From a virus, in the IMG/VR virus record IMGVR_UViG_3300027759_003931, positions 1 through 28,049 of that record: a stretch of DNA of 28,049 nucleotides. The stretch is one strand, 5' to 3'. Both the position numbers and the translations under genes were made by a program. Under the pieces are notes generated by a model that saw nothing but the letters and a program-made list of their open reading frames with translations, did no database searches and was not told the origin of the DNA. This document shows, piece by piece, positions 6,462 through 13,568 of the stretch (positions are counted from its first letter, which is position 1; each line of letters opens with the position of its first letter).

Positions 6462-6822
6462 TACGTATACTCCTACATCTGGTATGAAGGCTGCTGCTCG
6501 TCGTGCTTTAAAATGGAAAGCAGATGGCAAGGCTAAGGGGGCAGGAACTCCAGTAGGCTGGGGTAGAGCAACAGACATAGTAAATGGATCTGTTATGTCT
6601 CTCAGTACTGTTAAGAGAATGTATTCTTTTTTCTCCCGTCACGAAGTAGATAAAAAGGGTAAAGGATTTTTTAGCGGTCCAGATTTTCCATCTAATGGAA
6701 GAATTATGTGGGATGCTTGGGGTGGAGACGCAGGGTTTTCATGGAGTCGTGCAATTGTAGAAAGAGAAAAGAAAAAACTAGAAAAAATATGGCAGGGAAC
6801 TGCCTTTGATCTAAGAAAGTAG
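6454..6822 (+). CDS. Conserved phage protein with GWGRAxDI and WGGDAG motifs
   Basis: A 122-residue basic protein. Conserved-looking blocks are AARRALKWKADGKAKGAG at about 14-31, GRATDIVNGSVMSLSTVKRM at 37-56, FFSRHEVDKKGKGFFSG at 59-75 and MWDAWGGDAGFSW at 85-97. I recall similar blocks as a small domain in phage and prophage proteins that act near head or DNA-processing genes, but no specific function is assigned. It and the 5326 gene both end in a similar xFDL tail (AFDPLTLEK, AFDLRK), suggesting a related context. Confidence 0.8.
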   Translation: MADTYTPTSGMKAAARRALKWKADGKAKGAGTPVGWGRATDIVNGSVMSLSTVKRMYSFFSRHEVDKKGKGFFSGPDFPSNGRIMWDAWGGDAGFSWSRAIVEREKKKLEKIWQGTAFDLRK

Positions 6823-6828
6823 GGGGTA

Positions 6829-6990
6829 ATGGAAAATTTAGAAAAAAATGAACTACTTCAACTAATAAGATTTTATAAACAAAAACTATCTGACGTAGAA
6901 TTAGAGTCATTAAAACTACAACTTGAGGTTAATAAACTTAACTCTATGGTTTTAAGTTTAAGTCAAGAACCAGTCAAAAAATCTAAATAA
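6829..6990 (+). CDS. Short coiled-coil protein
   Basis: A 53-residue protein rich in Leu and Glu with heptad-like spacing from residue 4 to about 45, predicting a coiled coil. GGGGG precedes the ATG. It lies between two well-supported genes with gaps of six and one bases. Function unknown. Confidence 0.6.
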   Translation: MENLEKNELLQLIRFYKQKLSDVELESLKLQLEVNKLNSMVLSLSQEPVKKSK

Positions 6991-6991
6991 G

Positions 6992-7420
6992 ATGGAATAT
7001 TTATTAATTATAGGCTTGACATTGCTGTCTTATTGGTCTATAATTAAAATATCAAACAAAAGAAGAATGGTATTTTTAAACAAAAATAAATATAGACAAA
7101 GTTCTATCTATGAAATGGTTAAAGATGTTGTTCCAAAGCAAAGGTTTGATAAGCCTAAAGTTATAACACAATCTCAAAAACATATTCAAAAAAATATGCT
7201 AAGAGTCGTAATAGCAGAAGGAAGTGCATACTGGATATTGAACAATGTTTTCTATACCGCAAACGCTATAAATGGCAGGGTAGATGAAGAAACAATTCAA
7301 CCATTAGATATTGAAAATATGCCAACAAAAGAATTAGACAAGATGTTATCAATACTTGATGACTTAAAACAAGGGGTAGGGCCAAATGATAGTAGCAGTA
7401 CAGGGAACAAAGGAATTTAA
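6992..7420 (+). CDS. Conserved hypothetical with N-terminal membrane anchor
   Basis: A 142-residue protein with one hydrophobic segment at about 3-20 followed by a basic stretch, so it is probably anchored with the rest in the cytoplasm. The soluble part contains RVVIAEGSAYWILNNVFYTA around 71-90, then an acidic helix PTKELDKMLSILDDL. I recall similar small proteins in environmental phages, with no known function. Its end overlaps the next gene by 35 bases. Confidence 0.75.
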   Translation: MEYLLIIGLTLLSYWSIIKISNKRRMVFLNKNKYRQSSIYEMVKDVVPKQRFDKPKVITQSQKHIQKNMLRVVIAEGSAYWILNNVFYTANAINGRVDEETIQPLDIENMPTKELDKMLSILDDLKQGVGPNDSSSTGNKGI

Positions 7421-7736
7421 CGACTATAACGTATTCCTTCGTGCTATGAGCGTTGCTTTATCTGGAATGAAAGATGGAGATAATGATTTTATTATTTACT
7501 CTGCTGGTCCATCAAGAATAAATCATTTTGTTTCAGAGTTTTCTAATTTATCAGAACGAGGAATGAAAGCAAGAGGGAAAAAAATTAAGTTTTATAATGC
7601 TGCGCCAATATGGTTAAGTGAAAATATAAATCAAATTAATTATTTTGCTTTTTTAAGTCGTCCAAAAGAATCAAAATCAAAATTAGTTTTAGTTGCAGAA
7701 GCCAACAACATTGATGTTGGTCTTTTTAGGTATTAG
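7386..7736 (+). CDS. Rossmann-like protein, possibly SLOG/YpsA-related
   Basis: A 116-residue protein starting MIVAVQGTKEFNDYNVF, where a beta strand is followed by the GT(K/R)xFxDY signature typical of SLOG-type nucleotide-binding proteins. FIIYSAGPSRIN at 35-46 and a C-terminal segment ending VGLFRY complete an alpha/beta pattern. SLOG proteins bind nucleotide-derived ligands; the ligand here is not known. AAGGGG lies upstream of the ATG, and the gene overlaps its predecessor. Confidence 0.7.
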   Translation: MIVAVQGTKEFNDYNVFLRAMSVALSGMKDGDNDFIIYSAGPSRINHFVSEFSNLSERGMKARGKKIKFYNAAPIWLSENINQINYFAFLSRPKESKSKLVLVAEANNIDVGLFRY

Positions 7737-7745
7737 GAGAATAGA

Positions 7746-7955
7746 ATGATTATTAGAAGTTTAAATACAATGGAAAAAATTATAAATAAAAATAAAAATT
7801 TGCTATGGAGCGGTTGGGATGTCATTGATTTAAAAGAATCAGACGTTGCAAAAACATCTCCTATGGGTATTAGAGTAAAAGATAAATGGTATTTACATAG
7901 AGTTTATAAGCCTGGTCGTAATGGTTGGGATATACCCAATAAGTATAAGGATTAA
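7746..7955 (+). CDS. Small conserved hypothetical protein
   Basis: A 69-residue protein with LLWSGWDVIDL at about 19-29 and a C-terminal GRNGWDIPNKYKD. The Trp-containing ends look like small conserved phage proteins of unknown function. An AGGAG ribosome site precedes the ATG, and WhiB follows two bases after its stop. Confidence 0.75.
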   Translation: MIIRSLNTMEKIINKNKNLLWSGWDVIDLKESDVAKTSPMGIRVKDKWYLHRVYKPGRNGWDIPNKYKD

Positions 7956-7957
7956 TC

Positions 7958-8239
7958 TTGAAACAGCATTTGTGGAAAGACGAAGCATTATGTTTGGGAA
8001 TGGAAAACAATTCATTTTTTGATAAATATGAAGATCATGAAGAATCTAGAAAAGGTGTTGACGCACTTTGCAAACAATGTCCAGTAAAAAAAGTATGCTT
8101 TGCAAATGGCATATCTGGAAAAGAGTGGGGCGTCTGGGGTGGAGTATACCTAGAAGGTGGAGAAGTTTCAAGAGAGTTTAACAAACATAAAACAAAACAA
8201 GACTGGTCAAATACTTGGCAAGCCTTGACAATGGAATAA
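7958..8239 (+). CDS. WhiB-family iron-sulfur transcription regulator
   Basis: A 93-residue WhiB-like protein. The four cluster-binding cysteines are C12, C38, C41 and C47 (C-x2-C-x5-C for the last three), followed by the diagnostic EWGVWGG turn at 56-62. WhiB proteins are restricted to actinobacteria and their phages. They bind a redox-sensitive 4Fe-4S cluster and act with the major sigma factor. The start must lie before C12; TTG at 7958 is the only fitting start, with AAGGA seven bases before it. The basic tail is short compared with DNA-binding WhiB members, so sigma-factor interaction may dominate. Confidence 0.93.
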   Translation: MKQHLWKDEALCLGMENNSFFDKYEDHEESRKGVDALCKQCPVKKVCFANGISGKEWGVWGGVYLEGGEVSREFNKHKTKQDWSNTWQALTME

Positions 8240-8242
8240 AAT

Positions 8243-8956
8243 ATGGAAAATAAACTATTAAATAATTTAAATCTAATTTCTATTTCTGGGTGCGGTCATT
8301 CTGGAACAACACTTACGGCAACAGTTTTAGGTGCACATAAAAATTTATTATTAATTCCAACTGAAACAAGAATGTTTCTTGATGATTTTTATGATATTAA
8401 TAGTTTTATATTTAACAACTATACAAATGAAAAAACTTCTATAATAGAAAAAACTCCAAACCATGTATATGTTTTAGATAAAATAAAATTAAAGTACCCA
8501 GAAACAAAATTTATATTAAACATTAGGGATCCAAGAGATATTGCAGCATCACTTTATAATAGATTTGATGACTGGAAAAAAACAATGGATAGACTTAAAA
8601 AAGATTTTGAGTATGTAAAAAAATTTTATAATGAATCTTATATAATTAAATATGAAGATATTGTAAATGAGTTTGAAAATACATTTATAAATACATGTAA
8701 ATATTTAAATATAGATTTTGATAAAAATATGTTAACTTATTACAAAGCACCTACAAATTGGTTTAATGTTAAAAATCCTAAAAAAACAAACGGCAAAGAT
8801 TTTAATGGTAATCATGAAATGAACAGGTCTTGGCAAGTAAATCAACCACTTTTTGACGGCACTGGTAGATGGAAAAAAGAATTAAACAATAACCAAATAG
8901 ATGATGTGGTAAAAAATGTTGGAGAATTAGCCAGTTTCTTTGGGTATACGATATAA
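8243..8956 (+). CDS. PAPS-dependent sulfotransferase
   Basis: A 237-residue cytoplasmic sulfotransferase that would move sulfate from PAPS to an acceptor hydroxyl. SGCGHSGTTL at 15-24 is the 5'-phosphosulfate-binding loop, EKTPNH at 69-74 follows, and NIRDPRDIAASLYNRF at 93-108 is the 3'-phosphate-binding region with Arg95 and Ser103. A late RW near residue 210 is also typical. The gene is far more AT-rich than the kinase gene beside it, suggesting separate acquisition. It begins three bases after WhiB. The acceptor is unknown; the glycan genes on the other strand make a sugar plausible. Confidence 0.88.
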   Translation: MENKLLNNLNLISISGCGHSGTTLTATVLGAHKNLLLIPTETRMFLDDFYDINSFIFNNYTNEKTSIIEKTPNHVYVLDKIKLKYPETKFILNIRDPRDIAASLYNRFDDWKKTMDRLKKDFEYVKKFYNESYIIKYEDIVNEFENTFINTCKYLNIDFDKNMLTYYKAPTNWFNVKNPKKTNGKDFNGNHEMNRSWQVNQPLFDGTGRWKKELNNNQIDDVVKNVGELASFFGYTI

Positions 8957-8972
8957 TGATTGTGGAGGAAAA

Positions 8973-9734
8973 ATGATTATACAGATAATTGGATTGCCTG
9001 GCTCTGGTAAAACAGAACTGGCAAAAGCCCTTAAAGAACGTATCAATGCCATTCATCTTAATGCAGATGCGGTACGTGCTACAGTAAACTCTGATCTTGG
9101 ATTTACCGTCAAAGATCGTATAGAGCAGGCACGACGTATGGGGGCTATGGCAAGGCTTATTGCAAATCAAGGAGTTGCTCCAGTCATTGTAGACTTTGTT
9201 TGCCCAACAGAAGAAACTCGTGAGGCATTTGGTAAGCCTAATATTTTAATATTTATGGACACGATTACGCAAAGTCGTTTTGAAGATACAAATAAAATGT
9301 TTGAGCGTCCTGAAACTGCTAACGTATACTTTTCTAATCATGAACTAAATGCTGAAGAAAAAGCATCTCACATAATTGAAAAACATGGTTTGCACGATTG
9401 GTCTGTACCAACAACACTTATGCTTGGTCGTTATCAACCGTGGCATGATGGGCACCATGCTCTATACAAAGAAGCGGGTAAGCGAACCAATCAAGTATTA
9501 CTTGGTGTACGCAATACATACAATACAAGTGAAAAAGATCCACTTAAGTTTGATCAGGTAAAAGAATATATTGCTAAAGATAAGTTCATGGATGGATCAA
9601 TGGTACTTAGACTTCCAAACATTACTAACATTGTCTATGGCCGTGACGTGGGATACAAGATTGAACAAATAGATTTGGGGGCAGACATTCATGCTATTTC
9701 GGCTACTGAAAAACGTCGTGAACTGGGCATCTAA
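8973..9734 (+). CDS. APS kinase-like domain fused to a nucleotidyltransferase
   Basis: A 253-residue fusion. Residues 1-120 match APS kinase (CysC): P-loop GLPGSGKT at 7-14, NADAVR at 30-35, DLGF and DRIEQARRMG at 41-57 (CysC has DLGF...DRIENIRRxG), then FVCPTEETREAF. Residues 146-253 form a HxGH-type nucleotidyltransferase with LGRYQPWHDGHH at 151-162 and ISATEKRR at 242-249, plus VYGRD at 221-225, a GRD reminiscent of ATP sulfurylase. If both halves act on sulfate the protein would make PAPS for the neighbouring sulfotransferase; the second half could instead be an NMN- or glycerol-phosphate-type adenylyl or cytidylyl transferase. GGAGGA fixes the ATG at 8973, although the open frame extends upstream. 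Confidence 0.82.
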   Translation: MIIQIIGLPGSGKTELAKALKERINAIHLNADAVRATVNSDLGFTVKDRIEQARRMGAMARLIANQGVAPVIVDFVCPTEETREAFGKPNILIFMDTITQSRFEDTNKMFERPETANVYFSNHELNAEEKASHIIEKHGLHDWSVPTTLMLGRYQPWHDGHHALYKEAGKRTNQVLLGVRNTYNTSEKDPLKFDQVKEYIAKDKFMDGSMVLRLPNITNIVYGRDVGYKIEQIDLGADIHAISATEKRRELGI

Positions 9735-9822
9735 TGTTGGACAGGGGATTGCAGATGCAGAAGACAGATTTGTTAAAAGCATGTTTGAGGAAGATATAGA
9801 TCATGAAAGTAACGAAGACTAG
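9718..9822 (+). CDS. Candidate 34-residue acidic protein with GTG start
   Basis: An open frame overlapping the end of the fusion gene by 17 bases and the start of the next by 20. It reads MNWASNVGQGIADAEDRFVK and continues acidic to the stop. Amphipathic, phage-like composition favours a real product, but the ribosome site is poor and no homologue is known to me. Confidence 0.4.
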   Translation: MNWASNVGQGIADAEDRFVKSMFEEDIDHESNED

Positions 9823-10006
9823 ATCATTTGTTAAAGCATTAAGTTATCGCATATGGGGAACGCTGTCCTCCGTTGCTGTTGCTTATGCTATAACAAAAAA
9901 TGCTTCACTATCTATAACAATTGCATTTTGGGAAACAGTGGTTAAAGTATTTATTTATTATGGACACGAACGTGGATGGAATTATATTCAATGGGGTAGA
10001 AAATAA
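9803..10006 (+). CDS. DUF2061 small membrane protein
   Basis: A 67-residue membrane protein with two hydrophobic stretches at about 14-29 and 37-53, an N-terminal basic RSFVKALSYRIWGT block and a C-terminal HERGWNYIQWGRK, the hallmarks of DUF2061. Its function is unknown. I recall DUF2061 proteins lying next to sulfate-activation genes in some bacteria, which would fit the APS-kinase-like gene just upstream, but I cannot check this. A GAGGAAG ribosome site lies 10-16 bases before the ATG. Confidence 0.85.
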   Translation: MKVTKTRSFVKALSYRIWGTLSSVAVAYAITKNASLSITIAFWETVVKVFIYYGHERGWNYIQWGRK

Positions 10007-10236
10007 TGTATACAAATGAAATGCGTAGGGCTGTACATTCAATCACACCGCCTAAAGGATTTGGCATAGAGATTATTGACAATGAGCACTTCCTTACAGT
10101 AAAATTAGATGAATATAAATTTCTAAAAATGTTACATGATGAAAAGATAGAAGCATTAAAGTATGTTGTTCAAATAAAAAAGGCTTTAGAGATAAATGGA
10201 GCAATTGTATTAGTTACAAGAGAGGCAGTAAAATGA
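10006..10236 (+). CDS. Small conserved hypothetical protein
   Basis: A 76-residue soluble protein with alternating beta and helix (GFGIEIIDNEHFLTVKLDEYKF, then a charged helix, then INGAIVLVTREAVK). It starts at the last base of the preceding stop and its own stop overlaps the next ATG. Function not recognised. Confidence 0.7.
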   Translation: MYTNEMRRAVHSITPPKGFGIEIIDNEHFLTVKLDEYKFLKMLHDEKIEALKYVVQIKKALEINGAIVLVTREAVK

Positions 10237-10364
10237 TAAAGCAGATTGGTCTGTTTTTTATTTGTAAAATTAAATCACATAACCTTGTTGACGCTGGCTC
10301 TTGTCCATTTACTGGTAAAAGTTATTCAGCCTGTCTAAGATGTGGAGTCACAAAAACAAAATGA
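10233..10364 (+). CDS. Small Cys-rich probable Zn-binding protein
   Basis: A 43-residue protein with C11, H15, C24 and the pair C34-x2-C37 (ACLRCGV). GSCPFTGKSY in the middle resembles tiny actinophage proteins with the pattern CPxTGxxYxxCxRCG. It is translationally coupled on both sides by ATGA overlaps. Role unknown. Confidence 0.65.
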   Translation: MIKQIGLFFICKIKSHNLVDAGSCPFTGKSYSACLRCGVTKTK

Positions 10365-10489
10365 AAAAGAAAATCATTATATTAATATTATCAGTAATAT
10401 CTATTTTTATTGCAATTAATTTATTCTTTGCTTCAAGGCTTAGTGAGTTATCAGATTTAGACTTATTTGATATTGAAGAAGATGACTAA
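10361..10489 (+). CDS. Single-pass membrane micro-protein
   Basis: A 42-residue protein with a MKKK start, one hydrophobic segment at about 5-24 and a short acidic C-terminus ending DIEEDD. It could be an inner-membrane anchor with an acidic outer or inner tail. Start and stop both overlap neighbours (ATGA and TAATG). Confidence 0.6.
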   Translation: MKKKIIILILSVISIFIAINLFFASRLSELSDLDLFDIEEDD

Positions 10490-10977
10490 TGCAAACCTTT
10501 TTACCATACAAAGATTTTGATCAATGTGCTGAGACTCTTGATAATAAACGTTTAAATAAACAGATATTGGAGTCCTATCAGATACTTAAAGTTTTATCTA
10601 ATCAATCTCCTTCAGGAGCATGGCGCAATCATCCAGCAGTATTGATGTGGAAGAACGCTGAAAAATCATTACGTATATACACAAATGCCATGATTAAAGA
10701 GGCTAGGCTTAGAGGTATTAAGACAGACAAGAATGAGGCCAATGTAGAGGCTCTAGAGGCCGTTTCTGGGCATCTGTGGGGCACTGATAAGCCAGTCTGG
10801 AGTAAAGCATCTCATGTAAATCGTGTCAATATTACCCATAGAGCCAACCTTTATCGTAAAGATTATATTTATTATGCACAGTTTTATAAAGATATTCAGA
10901 GTGAATACAATAAGCCTTGTTGCGATAAGTGCTTATACTATTGGACAACTCACGTCATTAGGGATAGAGTACAATAG
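10489..10977 (+). CDS. Pyrimidine-dimer DNA glycosylase-like protein
   Basis: A 162-residue protein matching the phage pyrimidine-dimer glycosylase (PF03013) pattern: MQTFLPYKDFDQCAETLDNKRLNKQ at the start and GAWRNHPAVLMWKNAE at about 43-58. The family includes enzymes related to T4 endonuclease V that cut at ultraviolet-induced dimers. Members are frequent in phages of sunlit water. A C-terminal C-C-x2-C stretch (CCDKC around 143-147) may add a metal site. The ATG overlaps the preceding stop. Confidence 0.85.
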   Translation: MQTFLPYKDFDQCAETLDNKRLNKQILESYQILKVLSNQSPSGAWRNHPAVLMWKNAEKSLRIYTNAMIKEARLRGIKTDKNEANVEALEAVSGHLWGTDKPVWSKASHVNRVNITHRANLYRKDYIYYAQFYKDIQSEYNKPCCDKCLYYWTTHVIRDRVQ

Positions 10978-10982
10978 ATATT

Positions 10983-11345
10983 ATGGAAATGATGTTTTTG
11001 ATATTTTTTGCTACCCTGTCTTTTTCCTTTGGGCTATCCTATTGGGCTACCTTTGATAAACTAAAAAAGTCTAACCTATTGTTGGCTGAACTTTTTATAA
11101 AAACCAGGGCACTTGAAGAGTTAAACTCTCAAATAGATAACGGCATCAGTATGTCTGACGACACAATACACAAAGAAAACTTTATAAAGTTCCTATCTGA
11201 CTCAAGAGATTGGGCTTTTGATTACATTGAAAAGTCACAGCAAACCATTAAAGAGGTTTCAGATGAATTAAGGATAAAAGGCTTGGATAACTATTCCGAA
11301 AAACTTTTAGCCCTTTTACCAGAAACAAATCAAGAAAAGAGATAG
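10983..11345 (+). CDS. Membrane-anchored hypothetical with helical tail
   Basis: A 120-residue protein with one N-terminal hydrophobic segment at about 3-22, then a charged, helix-rich cytoplasmic or periplasmic part including NFIKFLSDSRDWAFDYIEKSQ. Similar arrangements occur in environmental phage proteins of unknown function. It sits one gene before XapX and the holin candidate, so a role in lysis or the envelope is possible but unproven. Confidence 0.7.
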   Translation: MEMMFLIFFATLSFSFGLSYWATFDKLKKSNLLLAELFIKTRALEELNSQIDNGISMSDDTIHKENFIKFLSDSRDWAFDYIEKSQQTIKEVSDELRIKGLDNYSEKLLALLPETNQEKR

Positions 11346-11346
11346 C

Positions 11347-11505
11347 ATGAGAGACATCTTGTTATCAACTATTACGGGTTTTGGATGTGGTGTTGTATTT
11401 GCTGCATTCAAATTACCAGTCCCAGCACCACCAGTTTTTGCGGGAGTCGCAGGAATTGTTGGTCTATGGATTGGTTTTACAACAATAACAAAAGTTATAT
11501 CCTAG
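11347..11505 (+). CDS. XapX-family small membrane protein
   Basis: A 52-residue, two-helix membrane protein matching the XapX domain (DUF1427): LLSTITGFGCGVVFAAFKLPVPAPP then VFAGVAGIVGLWIGF, with the PxPAPP turn between the helices. The family is small and its function is unknown, although many members sit in transport or envelope contexts. The next gene starts eight bases after the stop and has AGGAGGA as its ribosome site. Confidence 0.85.
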   Translation: MRDILLSTITGFGCGVVFAAFKLPVPAPPVFAGVAGIVGLWIGFTTITKVIS

Positions 11506-11513
11506 GAGGAATA

Positions 11514-11792
11514 ATGAATAACCTATTAAACGATAAAACAAAGGCAATGCTGGCATCATATGGACGATCTGTTCTTGGTTCAGTAATTGCACTTTACATG
11601 GCTGGCGTAACTGATCCAAAGGATCTATGGGCTGCATTAGTTGCTGCTTTAGCGCCCGTTGCATTGAGAGCGCTCAATCCTAATGACAAGGCATTTGGCG
11701 TACTGCCAAATACAGGAGCAATTTCAGATGCTCTTGGTAAGATTGTGCCTGTTAAGAGTGCACCAAAAAAGAAGACTGCTAAGAAAAAGTAG
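11514..11792 (+). CDS. Small membrane protein, holin candidate
   Basis: A 92-residue protein with two hydrophobic segments at about 16-31 and 39-53 separated by GVTDPKDLW, followed by a Lys-rich tail (PKKKTAKKK). Length, two transmembrane helices and the positively charged end fit a small holin, which would permeabilise the membrane at lysis, but no endolysin is visible in the window. A longer frame extends upstream; the AGGAGGA site at 11504-11510 fixes the ATG at 11514. A terminator follows. Confidence 0.65.
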   Translation: MNNLLNDKTKAMLASYGRSVLGSVIALYMAGVTDPKDLWAALVAALAPVALRALNPNDKAFGVLPNTGAISDALGKIVPVKSAPKKKTAKKK

Positions 11793-11803
11793 TTTAATTA
11801 ATA

Positions 11804-11842
11804 GAGGGGGCAACTTTAAAACTTGCCCTCTTTATTTTTTTA
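11804..11842 (+). terminator. Rho-independent terminator
   Basis: GAGGGGGCAA (11804-11813) pairs with TTGCCCTC (11823-11830) as an 8-bp stem with a two-base bulge. A T-rich tract (11831-11841) follows. It closes the plus-strand gene run that begins upstream. Confidence 0.8.
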
Positions 11843-11846
11843 TAAT
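11841..11846 (+). promoter_or_regulatory. Possible -10 box for the Stealth-like gene
   Basis: TATAAT overlaps the T tract of the terminator and is eight bases from the ATG at 11855. No good -35 box, because the upstream bases form the terminator stem. GGGG precedes the ATG. Low confidence. Confidence 0.35.
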
Positions 11847-11854
11847 GGGGATTA

Positions 11855-12547
11855 ATGGATTTTGTCTATATATGTAAAGATGGAGTAAACGAAGAACTAA
11901 AGTATTCAATTAGATCTGTCATTGAAAGTTTTCCAGAAGCAAACATATGGCTTGTTGGTGGTAAGCCTGACTGGTATGTAGGAAACTATATAAAAGTAGA
12001 ACAAAAAGAATCAAAGTATAAGAATGCTGTAAAAAATTTACAAACAATTTGTTTTTCACAAGAAATATCAGAATCTTTTGTTTTAATGAATGATGATTTT
12101 TATATTATTAAAAAAATAGATAAGATAGAAAACTTTCACAGTGGTTCATTATTAGATAAGATAAACTTGTATCAAAAATTAAATGGTAACTCTCAGTACA
12201 CTAGAAAACTTTCAGGCACATATAAAAAACTTAAAGCGTTAGGATTTGAAGATCCTTTAGATTATGAACTCCACGTCCCCATGATTATGGAAAAAGAAAA
12301 ATTAAAGATAGTTCTAGAACTTTTAGATCAATTTTTATGGAGATCTATATACGGAAACAAGTTTAATGTTGGTGGAACACAAATGGAAGACGTCAAGGTT
12401 TACAACTCTGGACCATTAGTTCTTAAGTCTTATAATTTAAACATAGATGATCATACCTATTTATCTAGTGCAGATAGTTCATTTAATAATATATTTAATA
12501 AAATACTTAAAACTAAATTTAATAAAAAAACTAGATTTGAGCAATAA
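11855..12547 (+). CDS. Stealth-like sugar-phosphate or glycosyl transferase
   Basis: A 230-residue protein starting MDFVYICKDGVNEELKYSIRSV, then IWLVGGKPDW, and LMNDDFYIIKKI around residues 77-88. The NDD-FY block is the acidic motif of Stealth-type capsule phosphotransferases and GT-A transferases. An ELHVPMIM segment near 142-149 is compatible with the same group. It would transfer a sugar or sugar phosphate to a glycan. Very AT-rich. It is the last plus-strand gene and its end overlaps the convergent minus-strand glycosyltransferase by 17 bases. Confidence 0.68.
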   Translation: MDFVYICKDGVNEELKYSIRSVIESFPEANIWLVGGKPDWYVGNYIKVEQKESKYKNAVKNLQTICFSQEISESFVLMNDDFYIIKKIDKIENFHSGSLLDKINLYQKLNGNSQYTRKLSGTYKKLKALGFEDPLDYELHVPMIMEKEKLKIVLELLDQFLWRSIYGNKFNVGGTQMEDVKVYNSGPLVLKSYNLNIDDHTYLSSADSSFNNIFNKILKTKFNKKTRFEQ

Positions 12548-13568
12548 GTTCTAAGTATTTATCTTTCAATATTGTTGGTGCAAAGTTGTTAAATCCTAAA
12601 TTATAGGCCTGTTGCTTATAGTTAGTTTTATCATTGATAGACATATACCTATCAATTGTTTGTGCTAACAAAACATTATTTGCTTCAAACAAATTAATTC
12701 TAACTTTTGTTCTAATTGTTCCTATAGAGTCTGATTCAACTAACCAATCTTGTGGCAAGATCTGATTATTAGGTGAAACATTTGTCATAAAAACGGGAAG
12801 ACCAGAAAGCAAAGCCTCATTCATTGGTAAACATAGTCCTGCATATCGTCTTGGCAATACCATAGCATCAAAGCCATTATACATATCTTCCCTGTTTTCT
12901 GGATTACCAATTTCAATCTTTAGTCTTGAGTCTGTTACATTAGTTACTATTTCACTTTGACTTCTAATAACTAATTCATAATCTGCTTTAGAGTGCTTTA
13001 GCATATTTATTACGGTTTCAGTACCGTTTCTATCTTTTGCTGCCTTTTTCCCAGCAATGTGTAATAGTCTATTGTGTGATTTAGAGATGTTATTATTTTT
13101 TGCAGTTGCAAATAACTCAGGAGTAGTTGGAGGTGGAAGATGAATTACCTTTGTTCTATCTCCAAACATACTTTGAATTGTTTCAATTTGCCATAAACTA
13201 GGAGATAGTAGGACGTTTGGCAAGGGCAGTTCTGGGTTTGCTAAGTGACCAAACAGTTCATAGTTATACTGAAGAATGGTTTTTACTCCCCGTCTATTTG
13301 CAAACCTTATAAAGTTTTGATCGTAAAAGGTCTCACAACTTAGTACAACATCTACATCTCCTAAAAACATTTTTATCTGTTGAACAGATGGAAAACCCTG
13401 TGTCTTAATACAACTATATTGGTCGTACCATTCTGGATGTTGCTTATTATTATTAAACGGGGTAGAGTCAATTAAAAGAATCTTATCAGGACTAAGCATA
13501 TTAACTAATTCTCTAGTCTGATTACCAAGGCCAGTATTATCTGATCTTGCTATGATTCCTAGTCTCAT
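12531..13568 (-). CDS. Glycosyltransferase, GT-B fold (GT4-like)
   Basis: A 345-residue GT-B-type transferase that would move a sugar from a nucleotide donor to a glycan. MRLGIIARSDNTGLGNQTRELV starts the first Rossmann domain, LLSPSLWQIETIQSMFG begins the linker, and GLCLPMNEALLSGLPVFMTNVSPNN in the C-terminal half is the GT4 donor-binding block with the E-containing loop. It is the last gene of the sugar operon, overlapping its upstream neighbour by four bases (ATGA). Donor and acceptor are unknown. Confidence 0.87.
   Translation of the reverse strand: MRLGIIARSDNTGLGNQTRELVNMLSPDKILLIDSTPFNNNKQHPEWYDQYSCIKTQGFPSVQQIKMFLGDVDVVLSCETFYDQNFIRFANRRGVKTILQYNYELFGHLANPELPLPNVLLSPSLWQIETIQSMFGDRTKVIHLPPPTTPELFATAKNNNISKSHNRLLHIAGKKAAKDRNGTETVINMLKHSKADYELVIRSQSEIVTNVTDSRLKIEIGNPENREDMYNGFDAMVLPRRYAGLCLPMNEALLSGLPVFMTNVSPNNQILPQDWLVESDSIGTIRTKVRINLFEANNVLLAQTIDRYMSINDKTNYKQQAYNLGFNNFAPTILKDKYLELIAQI

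Noticed and set aside
8952-8957. TATAAT as a promoter for the APS-kinase fusion
   Set aside because: No -35 or extended -10 element is seen; the gene has a good ribosome site and can be read from the upstream transcript.
11385-11513. Upstream extension of the holin candidate
   Set aside because: The extension overlaps XapX in another frame; AGGAGGA immediately before 11514 defines the start.
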